A stretch of DNA of 64,000 nucleotides from Georgenia wutianyii (GTDB lineage Bacteria > Actinomycetota > Actinomycetes > Actinomycetales > Actinomycetaceae), in contig NZ_CP040899.1 of assembly GCF_006349365.1 (NCBI RefSeq), positions 1,860,001 through 1,924,000 on the forward strand, read 5' to 3'. The notes under the pieces were generated by a model. That model saw nothing but the letters and a program-made list of their open reading frames with translations, had not been told where the DNA came from and ran no database searches. Positions 8,375 to 17,471 of this stretch are shown here, piece by piece (positions within the stretch are counted from its first letter, which is position 1; the number at the start of each line of letters is the position of its first letter). A program made the position numbers and the translations under genes.

Positions 8375-10401
8375 GCCGTCGACACCTGCCGACGCTCGGC
8401 GATCGCCGCGGTGATGAGCTCGACCGCCTCGGCGACCGGGACGCCGTTGCGCTGCGTGCCGTCACGGAAGCGGAAGGACACGGCCCCGGCCTCGGCGTCC
8501 TCCCCGCCGGCGATGAGGATGAAGGGGACCTTCTCCTTCGTCGCGTTGCGGATCTTCTTGTTGAAGCGGTCGTCGCTGCGGTCGAGCTCGGCGCGCACGC
8601 CGCGGGCGCGCAGCTGGGCCACGACGTCGGCGAGGTAGTCGTCGAAGACGTCGGCGACCGGGACGGCGAGGACCTGGACGGGCGCGAGCCACGCGGGGAA
8701 GGCGCCGGCGTAGTGCTCGAGGAGCACCCCGAAGAAGCGCTCGATCGAGCCGAAGAGGGCGCGGTGGATCATCACCGGGCGCTGGCGGGTGCCGTCGGCG
8801 GCCTGGTACTCGAGGTCGAAGAGCTCGGGGAGGTTGAAGTCGAGCTGGATGGTCGACATCTGCCAGGTGCGTCCGATGGCGTCCTTCGCCTGGACGGAGA
8901 TCTTGGGCCCGTAGAACGCGGCGCCGCCCGGGTCGGGGACGAGCTCGAGGCCCGAGCCGGTCGCCACCTCTTCCAGGACGCGGGTGGCCTCCTCCCACGT
9001 CGCCTCGTCACCCACGGACTTCTCCGGGTCGCGGGTGGAGAGCTCGAGGTAGAAGTCGTCGAGGCCGTAGTCCTTGAGCAGGTCGAGGACGAAGGTGAGC
9101 AGCGAGGTGAGCTCGTCCTTCATCTGCTCGCGGGTGCAGTAGATGTGGGCGTCGTCCTGGGTGAAGCCGCGCGCTCGGGTGAGGCCGTGGACGACGCCGG
9201 ACTTCTCGTAGCGGTAGACGGTGCCGAACTCGAACAGGCGCAGCGGCAGCTCGCGGTAGGAGCGGCCGCGGGAGCCGAAGACGAGGTTGTGCATCGGGCA
9301 GTTCATCGGCTTGAGGTAGTAGTCCTGCCCCTGCCGCTTGACGTTGCCCTCGGCGTCGCGCTCCTCGTCCAGGTGCATCGGGGGGTACATGCCCTCGCGG
9401 TACCAGTCGAGGTGGCCGGAGACCTCGAAGAGGTGGCCCTTGGTGATGTGCGGGGTGTTGACGAAGGAGTAGCCGGCCTCGACGTGGCGACGGCGGGAGT
9501 ACTCCTCCATCTCCATCCGGATCATCGCGCCCTTGGGGTGGAAGACCGGCAGGCCGGAGCCGATCTCCTCGGGAAAGGAGAAGAGGTCCATCTCCGCGCC
9601 GAGGCGGCGGTGGTCGCGGCGCTCGGCCTCGGCCAGACGCTCCTGGTAGGCCTTGAGCTCGTCCTTGGACGGCCAGGCGGTGCCGTAGATGCGCTGGAGC
9701 TGGGGGTTCTTCTCGCTGCCGCGCCAGTAGGCGGCGGCCGAGCGCTGAAGCGCGAACCCGTTGCCGATGAGCTTGGTGCTGGGCAGGTGGGGGCCGCGGC
9801 ACAGGTCCTTCCAGGCCACCTCTCCCCCACGGCGGACGTTGTCGTAGATCGTCAGCTCGCCGGCGCCGACCTCCACCGAGGCGCCCTCGGCGGCGTCCTC
9901 GGCGCCGGAGCCCTTGAGGCCGATGAGCTCGAGCTTGTAGGGCTCGTCGGCGAGCTCGGCGCGGGCCTCCTCGTCGGTGACGACGCGGCGGACGAAGGTC
10001 TGGCCCTCGCGGATGATCCGGTTCATCTGCTTCTCGAGGTCCTTGAGGTCCTCGGGCGTGAACGGGGTCTCGACGTCGAAGTCGTAGTAGAAGCCGTCGG
10101 TGATCGGCGGGCCGATGCCGAGCCGGGCGTCCGAGCGGACCTGCTGGACCGCCTGGGCGAGCACGTGGGCCGCGGAGTGTCGCAGGATCGCCAGGCCGTC
10201 GGGGCTGGAGATCTCGACCTTCTCGACGACGGCGCGCTCGGGGAGCTGCGACACGTCGGTCGCGAGGTCCTTGAGCTCGCCGTCGACCCGGAGGGCGACG
10301 ACGGCGCGGTCCTCGCCGAACAGGTCCGTCCCGGTGGTGCCCTCGGTCACCGACCGCTCGGCGCCGTCGACGACAAGGACACGCTCAGGAACGGATGACA
10401 C
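8371..10401 (-). CDS. thrS: Threonine-tRNA ligase
   Basis: A 676-aa class II aminoacyl-tRNA synthetase. In order it has an N-terminal TGS domain (residues 1-65), the editing/SAD domain with [10 protein letters not shown] near 90, the catalytic core with motif 2 (RYEKSG) and the zinc-binding MNCPMH motif, and the C-terminal anticodon-binding domain (from about 570). The GTG at 10401 follows a GGGAG element about 6 nt upstream. It opens the mannolipid operon. No T-box leader or other tRNA-sensing element is evident in the roughly 150 nt upstream. Confidence 0.97.
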   Translation of the reverse strand: MSSVPERVLVVDGAERSVTEGTTGTDLFGEDRAVVALRVDGELKDLATDVSQLPERAVVEKVEISSPDGLAILRHSAAHVLAQAVQQVRSDARLGIGPPITDGFYYDFDVETPFTPEDLKDLEKQMNRIIREGQTFVRRVVTDEEARAELADEPYKLELIGLKGSGAEDAAEGASVEVGAGELTIYDNVRRGGEVAWKDLCRGPHLPSTKLIGNGFALQRSAAAYWRGSEKNPQLQRIYGTAWPSKDELKAYQERLAEAERRDHRRLGAEMDLFSFPEEIGSGLPVFHPKGAMIRMEMEEYSRRRHVEAGYSFVNTPHITKGHLFEVSGHLDWYREGMYPPMHLDEERDAEGNVKRQGQDYYLKPMNCPMHNLVFGSRGRSYRELPLRLFEFGTVYRYEKSGVVHGLTRARGFTQDDAHIYCTREQMKDELTSLLTFVLDLLKDYGLDDFYLELSTRDPEKSVGDEATWEEATRVLEEVATGSGLELVPDPGGAAFYGPKISVQAKDAIGRTWQMSTIQLDFNLPELFDLEYQAADGTRQRPVMIHRALFGSIERFFGVLLEHYAGAFPAWLAPVQVLAVPVADVFDDYLADVVAQLRARGVRAELDRSDDRFNKKIRNATKEKVPFILIAGGEDAEAGAVSFRFRDGTQRNGVPVAEAVELITAAIAERRQVSTA

Positions 10402-10554
10402 AGTGAGCTCCCGCAGTAGGACGGTGATGACTGATAGATCGTACTCAGGTCCGCCGCCGACTCCCCCGCCGCCCGGCCCTCACGGCACCGATCGTCACCG
10501 TTCCGTTGCCCGGGTCGCGGCGGTCACAGCAGGGAGAAGCTGGACGGGACGGTT

Positions 10555-10728
10555 CTACGCCTGCGCGGGTACGGGCGTCTGCTGGTAGAGCACGAGCTGC
10601 CAGGCACCGTCCTGTCGGGTGTAGACGCTGGACATGAGCGCGACGAACGCGGGCTCCCCCTCGTCGCGGTAGGCACGGCCGGTTCAGATGAGGATCGCGT
10701 GCTTGTCGCTGAGGACGATGAGCCGCTC
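10555..10728 (-). pseudogene. Remnant of a SnoaL/DUF4440-like gene (C-terminal part, in-frame stop)
   Basis: The reverse strand from about 10728 reads DERLIVLSDKHAILI, then an in-frame TGA, then TGRAYRDEGEPAFVAL and VYTRQDGAWQLVLYQQTPV to a TAG at 10555. The pattern R-x-D-G-x-W-x-L-x-x-x-Q-Q-T is the C-terminal signature of small SnoaL-like/DUF4440 (NTF2-fold) proteins. With no start, no N-terminal half and an internal stop, it is a decayed fragment. It abuts the recombinase remnant on the other strand, so a past rearrangement is likely. The rest of 10402-10554 shows nothing recognisable beyond the upstream region of thrS. Confidence 0.6.
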
Positions 10729-10730
10729 GT

Positions 10731-10820
10731 CACACCATCACGGCAGACGTCTACGGGCACGTCACGCCCGAGACCGCACGCGACTCACTCTCGACACTGG
10801 GCGAGCTGGCGCTCGAGGGG
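10731..10820 (+). pseudogene. Remnant of a tyrosine recombinase/phage integrase C terminus
   Basis: The plus frame from 10731 encodes HTITADVYGHVTPE followed by a helical tail (residues ARDSLSTLGELALEG). The run T-x-x-x-Y-G-H-V-x-P is the extreme C terminus of actinobacterial phage-type integrases and includes the catalytic tyrosine (DVYGHV). Stops lie immediately upstream in frame (TGA at 10710 and 10719), so the rest of the gene is gone. It sits between the housekeeping block and the injection-system locus, which suggests that a mobile element once integrated here. Confidence 0.55.
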
Positions 10821-10909
10821 CGGGCGAGCGACCCCGGTGCCGGTGTGCCGGCGGTGCCGGAAGGAGGTGCGGCAGGTCGTGCAGCGCCCGGCCGGTTCGT
10901 CCGGCGATG

Positions 10910-11542
10910 TCACTCGGCCGCCTCGATCCCGGCCAGCGCCGCCGGCACCCGGCCCCGCCGGTCAACGCCCAGCTTGGCCATGGTGGATCTGACGTGGTGC
11001 TTCGTCGTGTGGATCGAGATGCCCAGCACCGAGGCGATCTCTTGGTTCGACAGGCTCTGGCACACCAGATCGGCGACCTCTTGCTCCCGGTGCGTCAGCG
11101 CCGCGGCAGGGCCGTGGTCCTCCCCGCCCGAAGGAACGGGCGGGTTCCTCAGCCGCTGCAGGAGGAGCGCGACGTCGTCGGGCTCGACGCGGGCGCCATA
11201 GCGCAAGGTCTCGAGGATTGCCTCGTGCAGGTCGGCGAGGGACTCGTCCCTCGTGACGTAGCCCGCCGCCCCCGCTTCGAGCCAGACGAGCACGTCACCG
11301 CCCTCACGTCGCACACCGATCACCACGACGTTGGTTCCGCTCCGCCGCATGTTGCTGCAGAAGGGTCCGGCCCGCTCGGTCTCCAGGTCGGCCCGGTCCA
11401 CCACGCAGACGTCCGCCGCCCGCGCCTCGCCGGTGAGCGTGCCGGAGACTCCCACGACCTCGAATCCCGGGCACCCCTCCAGGTAGGAGGCGATTCCCTC
11501 GCGGAACATGGCGACCGGTGACACGACGAACACGGTCGGCAT
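10910..11542 (-). CDS. LuxR/NarL-type regulator with degenerate receiver domain
   Basis: A 210-aa two-domain regulator. The C terminus (about residues 148-205) is a GerE/LuxR helix-turn-helix with LTHREQEVADLV, SNQEIASVLGIS and the recognition helix region KHHVRSTMAKLGV. The N terminus (1-120) aligns with NarL receivers and keeps Asp49 at the phosphoacceptor position. The acidic pocket is replaced by Ser8-Pro9 (VVSPVAM), and the conserved lysine is Arg98 (YVTRD), so ordinary phosphorylation is doubtful. The ATG at 11542 follows a GGGAGG element. It is divergent from the injection-system operon with 150 nt between, and no histidine kinase is nearby. Confidence 0.85.
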   Translation of the reverse strand: MPTVFVVSPVAMFREGIASYLEGCPGFEVVGVSGTLTGEARAADVCVVDRADLETERAGPFCSNMRRSGTNVVVIGVRREGGDVLVWLEAGAAGYVTRDESLADLHEAILETLRYGARVEPDDVALLLQRLRNPPVPSGGEDHGPAAALTHREQEVADLVCQSLSNQEIASVLGISIHTTKHHVRSTMAKLGVDRRGRVPAALAGIEAAE

Positions 11543-11692
11543 GACGTCCTCCCCCACGAGGTCCTCCAGCCATGTCGCAACATTGTGGTCCTCCGAGGGG
11601 CCCGGTTGCAATGGGCTCGCCCCGATGGCACCCGGCATGGCTCCGGGACTGGCTCTCCCCCGGTACGGGGCGGCTCCGGCGTGGCCCGATCC
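11543..11692. promoter_or_regulatory. Divergent control region between the regulator and the injection-system operon
   Basis: These 150 nt must hold the promoters of the regulator gene and of the first injection-system gene. A short imperfect inverted repeat (ATGT-CGCA-ACAT, 11572-11583) is the only palindrome that stands out. No clear -10/-35 pair is visible on the plus strand. The AAA+ frame stays open through part of this region (GTG at 11681, and open back to 11585), so the true start of that gene could reduce it. Confidence 0.3.
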
Positions 11693-14215
11693 ATGCCCGA
11701 AGAGGCCATTTACCGCGGTGTGCACGACCTCGATGATGAGGACGTGGACGGCACCCGGAGGCCCACGAGCGTGGTCCTCCTCCGCGATCTCGGCGACGGG
11801 ATGCTGGCCGAGCTCGTCGAGGCGGCGCTGCATCGCATCGGTGACGTCGAGATCCACCGGGACGTCCTCCCGGCGGGGCGGGTCGCCGACCTGGTGATCA
11901 CCGGCAGCGACACGGTCACGGCGGACGCGTCAACCTCGCTCACCGTGGCCGAGGACGGTCGCGTGCTGTTCGTCCTGCCGTGCGCCCAGCTCACCGAGGC
12001 GATGCTCGCCATGGCCGTCTCGGCCGCGCGAGCCCGGCGCCTGCAGTGGCTGGACCTGGTCCTGGTCGCGTGCCGCCGGGCAGATGCGCTGCTGAATGCC
12101 GCGACGCGGACCGCACAAGCCATGTACGACGCGGGCGGGACCTTCGCCGACTGGGCCGCACGGCACCTCGGTGAGATCGACGGGGAACCCCCCTCCGACG
12201 CCGGGACCGGAGGCTCCCCCAAAGCACCGGCCGCGGGCGGGTTCGGGGCGGCGTCTACCCTCCTGGGCGATCTCCAGTCGCTGAGTCGCGGCGACGCGAC
12301 CTCGGGGGAACCGCACCCCCTGGAGTCGATCATCCGACGGTACGGCCTGTCCGGCAGCGACGTGGACGTCCTGCTGCTGTGCTTCGTGACCGAGCTCGAC
12401 GCCCGCTACGGGGACCGGTTCGCCTACCTGGCCCAGGACCCGGGCGCGACCGCACCGACGATCGACTTGGTCAGCACCCTGCTGGCGACCGACACCGTCA
12501 CCCGGCTGAACCTGTATCGCGATCTTGGAACCGGCCCGTTGGCCCGGTACGGGCTGGTCGAGCTCGGACCACCCGCGCCGGGCCGTGCCGAGCGGTCTCG
12601 GCCGCTCGCCCTCGATCGCTCGCTCAGGTGGCTGCTGATGGGCTCGACAGCGCCACTCCCTGGGATCAACGTGCTCGACCCGGAGCAGACGGCCCGCGTG
12701 CTCGACCACTTCGGCCCCTCGTCCACCGCGTCCAGCGCGGTGGCCGCCCTGCAGCGCGGTCACAACCCCCACCTGTGGGGATCGACCGCGGCCGCGCGCC
12801 GCTCCGCGGCTCTCGACGCCGCCGCGCTCGCCGGCCGTCGCCTGCTGACCATCACGACCGACAGCCTCGACGAGGCCGTCGCGGAACGGCTCTGGCGGGA
12901 GGCGTTGCGCCTGGACGCCATCGTCCTCGTGGAGCTGGCGGGCATGCCCACATGGGCAAGCGTCCCCTCCGGACCGACTCCCCGCCTTCTGACCGCGGCA
13001 TCGCGGTCGCTGCCCATGGCGGACCCGACCACCACCACCGGCGAGGCGACCGCTACCCGGCCGAACATCGCGGTCGAGCCGCCGAGGGCCGCGGGCCGCC
13101 TGGCAGTGTGGGAGGCCGCGGCCACCTGGACGACCGTGAACGTAGCCGGCGGTCTGGGAGAGCTCGCGAGCCGGTTCCCCGTCACGGTCGACCGGGCCAC
13201 CGCCACACTGGTGGCGGCGGCCGGAGGGCAACGGATGGTCACCGTCGACGTCGAGGCCGTGACGGCCGCCCTTTGCGGCACGCCAGGCGACGACGCCGAC
13301 GGGCTGTTGGTGACGACGCACCCGCGGGCCACCCTGGCCGACCTCGTGGTGGGCGAGCGCACCCGGGCCGAGCTGGAGTACGTGTGCGCCCGGATCCGGC
13401 ACCGGGAGCAGGTCATCGTCGACCAGGGATGGGACCAGCGCTCCAGCCGCCTCACGGGCACCTACCTGCTCTTCGCCGGTCCGCCCGGCACCGGCAAGTC
13501 GATGGCCGCTGAGGCGATCGCCCACGAGCTCGGCCTCCCCGTCCAGTACCTCGAGCTCTCCTCCCTGCTGTCCCGGTGGGTCGGGGACTTCGAGAAGGCT
13601 GTCGACAAGGTGTTCGCCGCCGCCGAGTCGAACGGCGGCATCGTCGTCCTCGACGAGGCAGACGCCGTCCTGGCCCGCCGCACCGAGGTGGACAGCGTGA
13701 ACGCCCGGTATGCCAACTCGAGCACGTCGCACCTGCTCAGCCGGCTGGAGCAGTTCTCCGGCAACGCGATCTTCACGACCAACCTGGTCGGCGCGAACAC
13801 CATCGACCCTGCCTTCCACCGCCGGCTCACGGCGACGATCCGGTTCCAGCTGCCCGACGAGGCTGCCCGGGCCAGGCTGTGGCGCTCGGTCTGGCCGACG
13901 GTGACGACGGAAGGCTCGCCGGTCGAGCACCTGGTCGACGGTCAGCGCCTGCAGGAGTGCGCACTGCTGGACCGGCTCGCCGTCGACCACGCCCTGTCCG
14001 GCGGCAGCATCGCCAACATCGCCCGCAACGCCGCCTTCGTCACCCTTGACCGGGCCGGCGGTGCCGTCGCCGACAGGGCTGCCGGCACAGGCGCGAGCCC
14101 CGTCAGGGTGGACATCGACGGCGACGCGCTTGCCGAGGCGGTCCGTCTCGAGCTGACGAAGATCGGCGACTTCCGCTCACTGATGCGACCACGAGCGGGG
14201 GTGAGGAACGCATGA
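11693..14215 (+). CDS. AAA+ ATPase of the contractile injection system (Pvc15-like)
   Basis: An 840-aa protein. The C-terminal AAA+ module has Walker A GPPGTGKS (residues 596-603), Walker B IVVLDEAD (Asp654, Glu655) and a FTTNLVG sensor/second region. Upstream of it are two large domains, one alpha/beta (about 1-150) and one helical/winged (about 200-420). This arrangement matches the ATPase found in nearly all eCIS loci, thought to act in assembly or recycling. ATG 11693 is chosen (MPEEAIYRG); GTG at 11681 is an alternative. Its last 4 nt overlap the DUF4255 gene. It is the first gene of the run. Confidence 0.9.
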   Translation: MPEEAIYRGVHDLDDEDVDGTRRPTSVVLLRDLGDGMLAELVEAALHRIGDVEIHRDVLPAGRVADLVITGSDTVTADASTSLTVAEDGRVLFVLPCAQLTEAMLAMAVSAARARRLQWLDLVLVACRRADALLNAATRTAQAMYDAGGTFADWAARHLGEIDGEPPSDAGTGGSPKAPAAGGFGAASTLLGDLQSLSRGDATSGEPHPLESIIRRYGLSGSDVDVLLLCFVTELDARYGDRFAYLAQDPGATAPTIDLVSTLLATDTVTRLNLYRDLGTGPLARYGLVELGPPAPGRAERSRPLALDRSLRWLLMGSTAPLPGINVLDPEQTARVLDHFGPSSTASSAVAALQRGHNPHLWGSTAAARRSAALDAAALAGRRLLTITTDSLDEAVAERLWREALRLDAIVLVELAGMPTWASVPSGPTPRLLTAASRSLPMADPTTTTGEATATRPNIAVEPPRAAGRLAVWEAAATWTTVNVAGGLGELASRFPVTVDRATATLVAAAGGQRMVTVDVEAVTAALCGTPGDDADGLLVTTHPRATLADLVVGERTRAELEYVCARIRHREQVIVDQGWDQRSSRLTGTYLLFAGPPGTGKSMAAEAIAHELGLPVQYLELSSLLSRWVGDFEKAVDKVFAAAESNGGIVVLDEADAVLARRTEVDSVNARYANSSTSHLLSRLEQFSGNAIFTTNLVGANTIDPAFHRRLTATIRFQLPDEAARARLWRSVWPTVTTEGSPVEHLVDGQRLQECALLDRLAVDHALSGGSIANIARNAAFVTLDRAGGAVADRAAGTGASPVRVDIDGDALAEAVRLELTKIGDFRSLMRPRAGVRNA

Positions 14216-15081
14216 TCAACCAGCTCGACGAGATGCTCCGGCACCTCCTCGACTCCGAGCTCACCACCACACCGGGCGGCCCACCCATCGACGTCGCCGT
14301 GCGTCCGCCGGACGACTCGTGGCGCGCCGCGGTCAACGCCAGTGGCAACCCCGCCGTCAACGTCTACCTCGTCGAGGTCCGCGAGGCCAGGGACCAGCGC
14401 ACGTCCGGCGCCGTCGACCGGGCCGATCCCGAACCGTTCAAGGTCGACTGCCACTACCTGATCTCCGCGTGGATCCCCTCGGCCGACCCGAACGTCGCCA
14501 CCCCGACCGTCGTGGAGGACTGGCTGCTCGGCGAGTCGATCCGCGTCATCGCCGACGCGGCACCGCTCAACGCCGCCAGCATCTTCGGCTCACCGCTCCC
14601 CCCGCAGGTCGACCCCACCCTCGAGGACGTCGACATGCCGACGAAGCTGCTGCCGCCCGAGGGGTACCCGAACCTCGCGGACTTCTGGACCGGTATGGGG
14701 CACGGGAACACCTGGCACCCGGCAGCCCACGTCGTCGTCACCCTGCCCATCAGACGCCGGACCCAGGCGCTCGCGCCGCCCGTCCGCGCACTTCACGTCG
14801 CCACCGGTGTCGGCGGCGACGCCGAGGACTCCCTCGTCCTCATCGGCGGCACCGTCCGGGACAGCAGCGGCCACGGGATCCCGGGCGCGACGGTCGAGCT
14901 GCTCGACGCATCAGCGACATCCACCGTCGCGACCGCCACCTCCGACGGCGCCGGGCGCTTCACCTTCGCCCGCCTCCCCGCCGCCACCTACCAGCTGTCC
15001 GCCCGGACCAGCACGGTGGCCGCCCCCCTCCAGCCCGTCACCGTGCCCGGGAACGGCACCTTCGACATCGACATCCTCTGA
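14212..15081 (+). CDS. DUF4255 protein (Pvc16-like tail terminator/cap) with C-terminal carboxypeptidase-regulatory-like domain
   Basis: A 289-aa protein. Residues 1-180 match the DUF4255 family (LDEMLRHLLDSEL start, VNVYLVEV, DCHYLISAW), whose members cap the tube-sheath end in eCIS particles. Residues about 205-289 form a separate beta-sandwich like the CarboxypepD_reg fold (VRDSSGHGIPGATVELLD, then AGRFTFARLPAATYQL). Such an appended domain suggests a decorated cap. The ATG lies inside the stop of the ATPase (ATGA). The sheath gene follows after 25 nt. Confidence 0.88.
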   Translation: MINQLDEMLRHLLDSELTTTPGGPPIDVAVRPPDDSWRAAVNASGNPAVNVYLVEVREARDQRTSGAVDRADPEPFKVDCHYLISAWIPSADPNVATPTVVEDWLLGESIRVIADAAPLNAASIFGSPLPPQVDPTLEDVDMPTKLLPPEGYPNLADFWTGMGHGNTWHPAAHVVVTLPIRRRTQALAPPVRALHVATGVGGDAEDSLVLIGGTVRDSSGHGIPGATVELLDASATSTVATATSDGAGRFTFARLPAATYQLSARTSTVAAPLQPVTVPGNGTFDIDIL

Positions 15082-15106
15082 GCCACCACGGAAAGGCGGG
15101 CACAGC

Positions 15107-17470
15107 ATGGCCATCCAGGTATCGACACCCGGCGTGTACATCAACGAGGTCACCGGCCCCGGCGTGATCCAGGGCGTCGGCACGTCCACCGCCGCCTTCG
15201 TCGGCCCGACAGGCCGCGGCCCGGCCGGCACGCCCACGGCCGTCACCACCTACGACCAGTTCATCGCCACGTTCGGCACGACTGGACCGGCCGCGCCGCA
15301 CCTCGTCGTCGACGGCAGGCTCTTCCACCTCTCCCTCGCCGTCCTCGGCTTCTTCGAGAACGGCGGGAGCCGCGCGTACGTCGTCCGCACGGACAACTCG
15401 GTCGCCGGCTCCCTGCCGCTCCTCAACGACGACGGCGCGACCGTCGCCGTCGTGCGGGCGGACGCTCCCGGCCACACCCCGACGGTGGAGGTGGTGAGGA
15501 GCTCGGGACAGTCCTTCTCCGTCGTCGGCACCACCGCCAACGTCGCGTCGCCGCCGCCCGGCCCCTCTCCCATCCCCGGCGACACCACGCACGACCTCAA
15601 CCTTGACGACGCCAGCGGCTTCCAGGTGGGCGACGACGTCGTCACCGACGGTGCGGTCACCGCGAGGATCACGCACATCGATGGCACCTGGATCCGCCCG
15701 TCGGTCGCGCTCGCCGCCCACCCGACCCTGCACACCGCGCCGCTCACGGCCGGTGGCGCGGGCGGGACGTTGCGCCTCGGCGAGCCGGTCGCGGTGCTCC
15801 GTCCCGGCTCGCCGGTCACCCTGACGAACTCGGTACCGCAGACCGCCAGGACGGCCGTCGTCAGCATCGACGGCGCCAGGGTCAGGGTCGCCGCGCCGGA
15901 CGTCGACTTCGAGCTCGCGGGACGGAACCCGACGATGAGCATCGGTCGCTACACCCTCGCGTCGGGGACCGCGACGATCACTGCTCGGGCCGGCACCGAC
16001 CTGACGGTGGACGACCCGTCCCCGTTCGCGCCCGGGGACGTCGTCAGCGACGGCACCGACACCGCGACCGTCCTCACCGTCACCGGCAACGTCGTCACGG
16101 TCGACACTGCTCCGCCCGGCCCGACCTTGACGATCACCGACCTGTCCCCCACCACGGACCGGTTTCGCGTCCTCTCCCCGCAGGGCCTGGCACCGGGCAT
16201 GCTCGTGCGTCTCTCGAGCGGTGCCGACACCGCCCACGCGGTGATCTCCCAGGTGGCCAGCTCGGGGCTGGTCACCCTCACCTCGACACCCGCGCGAACC
16301 GTCACGATCGCCGCCGGCGGGACCCTGGAGGTGCTCGAGTTCTCCCTCGCCGTGACCGACAGCGACGGTGGCGCGACCGAGGTGTTCACGGGCCTGTCGA
16401 CCAGTCCGACGTCGGCCTCGTACTGGCTGACCAGCATCACCTCCGACCTGGTCACGGTCACTGCACCGGACCCGCCGCTCCTCGGAACGAACGAGGACCA
16501 GATGCCCGCCACGATCGCGCCGACACAGCTGCCGGCGGGGACGGTCGGGACCCCCGCCACGCTCGGGCTCGCCGACTACGGCGCGGCGCTGGACGCCCTG
16601 GCCCGTATCGACGAGGTGAGCATCGTCTGCGCGCCCGACGCCGCCTCGCTCCCGCCCGACACCCGGACCCTCGTCCACGACGCGATGATCCGCCACTGCG
16701 TGAAGATGGCCGACAGGATCGCCGTCATCGACCCGCCGCCCGGTCTGACGCCCTCGATGGAGAACGGTGTGGGAATGTTCCGCCAGGCCGTCCAGTCCGA
16801 GCGGGGGTTCGCGGCCCTGTACTACCCCTGGGTCCTGGTGCTCGACCCGACCCAGCTCCCTCCCCTGCCACCTCGCCGGCTCGCGATCCCACCCTCTGGG
16901 CACGTCGCCGGCGTCATGGCCCGGACCGACGCGAAGGAGGGCGTCTTCCACGCTCCCGCCGGCCAGAACAAGACGCTGAGCGGCGTGCTCGGCGTCGAGT
17001 GGCTGGTGACCGACGAGGAGCAGGGGCCACTGAACCTGGGCGGCACGAACGTCCTGCGAATCCTGCCCGGCACCGCTCAGGTAGCCGTCTGGGGAGCTCG
17101 GACGACTGTCGCCCCGAACGTCACCGACTGGATGTTCGTCAACGTGCGCCGTCTGCTGCTGTTCATCGAGGAGTCCATCCAGGAGGCCGTCCGGTGGGCG
17201 GTGTTCGCCCCGAACGACCGGAGCCTGTGGAAGAGCCTCGAGAGGGTCATCCGGGTGTTCCTGCGTACCCAGTGGCGGAACGGCGCGCTGTTCGGTGCCA
17301 CCGAGGACGAGGCGTTCCGCGTCCGCATCGACGACGGGCTCAACCCGCCCGAGGTACGGAACGTGGGCAGGCTCAACATCGAGATCAAGGTCGCGCCGGT
17401 CCGCCCAGCAGAGTTCATCGTCATCACCATCGGTCTCTTCGACGGTGGCACAGACGTAGAGGAGGCGTGA
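15107..17470 (+). CDS. Contractile tail sheath protein with large inserted beta modules
   Basis: A 787-aa sheath subunit. The N terminus VSTPGVYINEV and the C terminus (FVNVRRLLLFIEESI, then RTQWRNGALFGAT) are characteristic of the phage-tail/eCIS sheath family, whose contraction drives the inner tube into a target. The family core is usually 350-500 aa; here about 290 residues are inserted near residues 125-415. The insertion contains repeated modules of the form PGDVVSDGT...TVTGNVVTV (near 160, 300 and 355). ATG 15107 is chosen by family N terminus; the open frame to 14807 overlaps the previous gene. Only one sheath gene is present. Confidence 0.95.
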   Translation: MAIQVSTPGVYINEVTGPGVIQGVGTSTAAFVGPTGRGPAGTPTAVTTYDQFIATFGTTGPAAPHLVVDGRLFHLSLAVLGFFENGGSRAYVVRTDNSVAGSLPLLNDDGATVAVVRADAPGHTPTVEVVRSSGQSFSVVGTTANVASPPPGPSPIPGDTTHDLNLDDASGFQVGDDVVTDGAVTARITHIDGTWIRPSVALAAHPTLHTAPLTAGGAGGTLRLGEPVAVLRPGSPVTLTNSVPQTARTAVVSIDGARVRVAAPDVDFELAGRNPTMSIGRYTLASGTATITARAGTDLTVDDPSPFAPGDVVSDGTDTATVLTVTGNVVTVDTAPPGPTLTITDLSPTTDRFRVLSPQGLAPGMLVRLSSGADTAHAVISQVASSGLVTLTSTPARTVTIAAGGTLEVLEFSLAVTDSDGGATEVFTGLSTSPTSASYWLTSITSDLVTVTAPDPPLLGTNEDQMPATIAPTQLPAGTVGTPATLGLADYGAALDALARIDEVSIVCAPDAASLPPDTRTLVHDAMIRHCVKMADRIAVIDPPPGLTPSMENGVGMFRQAVQSERGFAALYYPWVLVLDPTQLPPLPPRRLAIPPSGHVAGVMARTDAKEGVFHAPAGQNKTLSGVLGVEWLVTDEEQGPLNLGGTNVLRILPGTAQVAVWGARTTVAPNVTDWMFVNVRRLLLFIEESIQEAVRWAVFAPNDRSLWKSLERVIRVFLRTQWRNGALFGATEDEAFRVRIDDGLNPPEVRNVGRLNIEIKVAPVRPAEFIVITIGLFDGGTDVEEA

Positions 17471-17471
17471 C

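Noticed and set aside
8227-10398. 723-aa open frame opposite thrS
   Set aside because: It mirrors thrS in a GC-rich genome where antisense frames stay open; it has no family motifs and is built of Asp/Val/Leu/Gly runs.
10402-10554. T-box or other leader upstream of thrS
   Set aside because: No T-box sequence, specifier loop or terminator/antiterminator pair was seen.
11930-13990. 686-aa antisense frame across the AAA+ ATPase gene
   Set aside because: Composition is that of shadow translation, with no domain motif, while the plus strand has Walker A and B.
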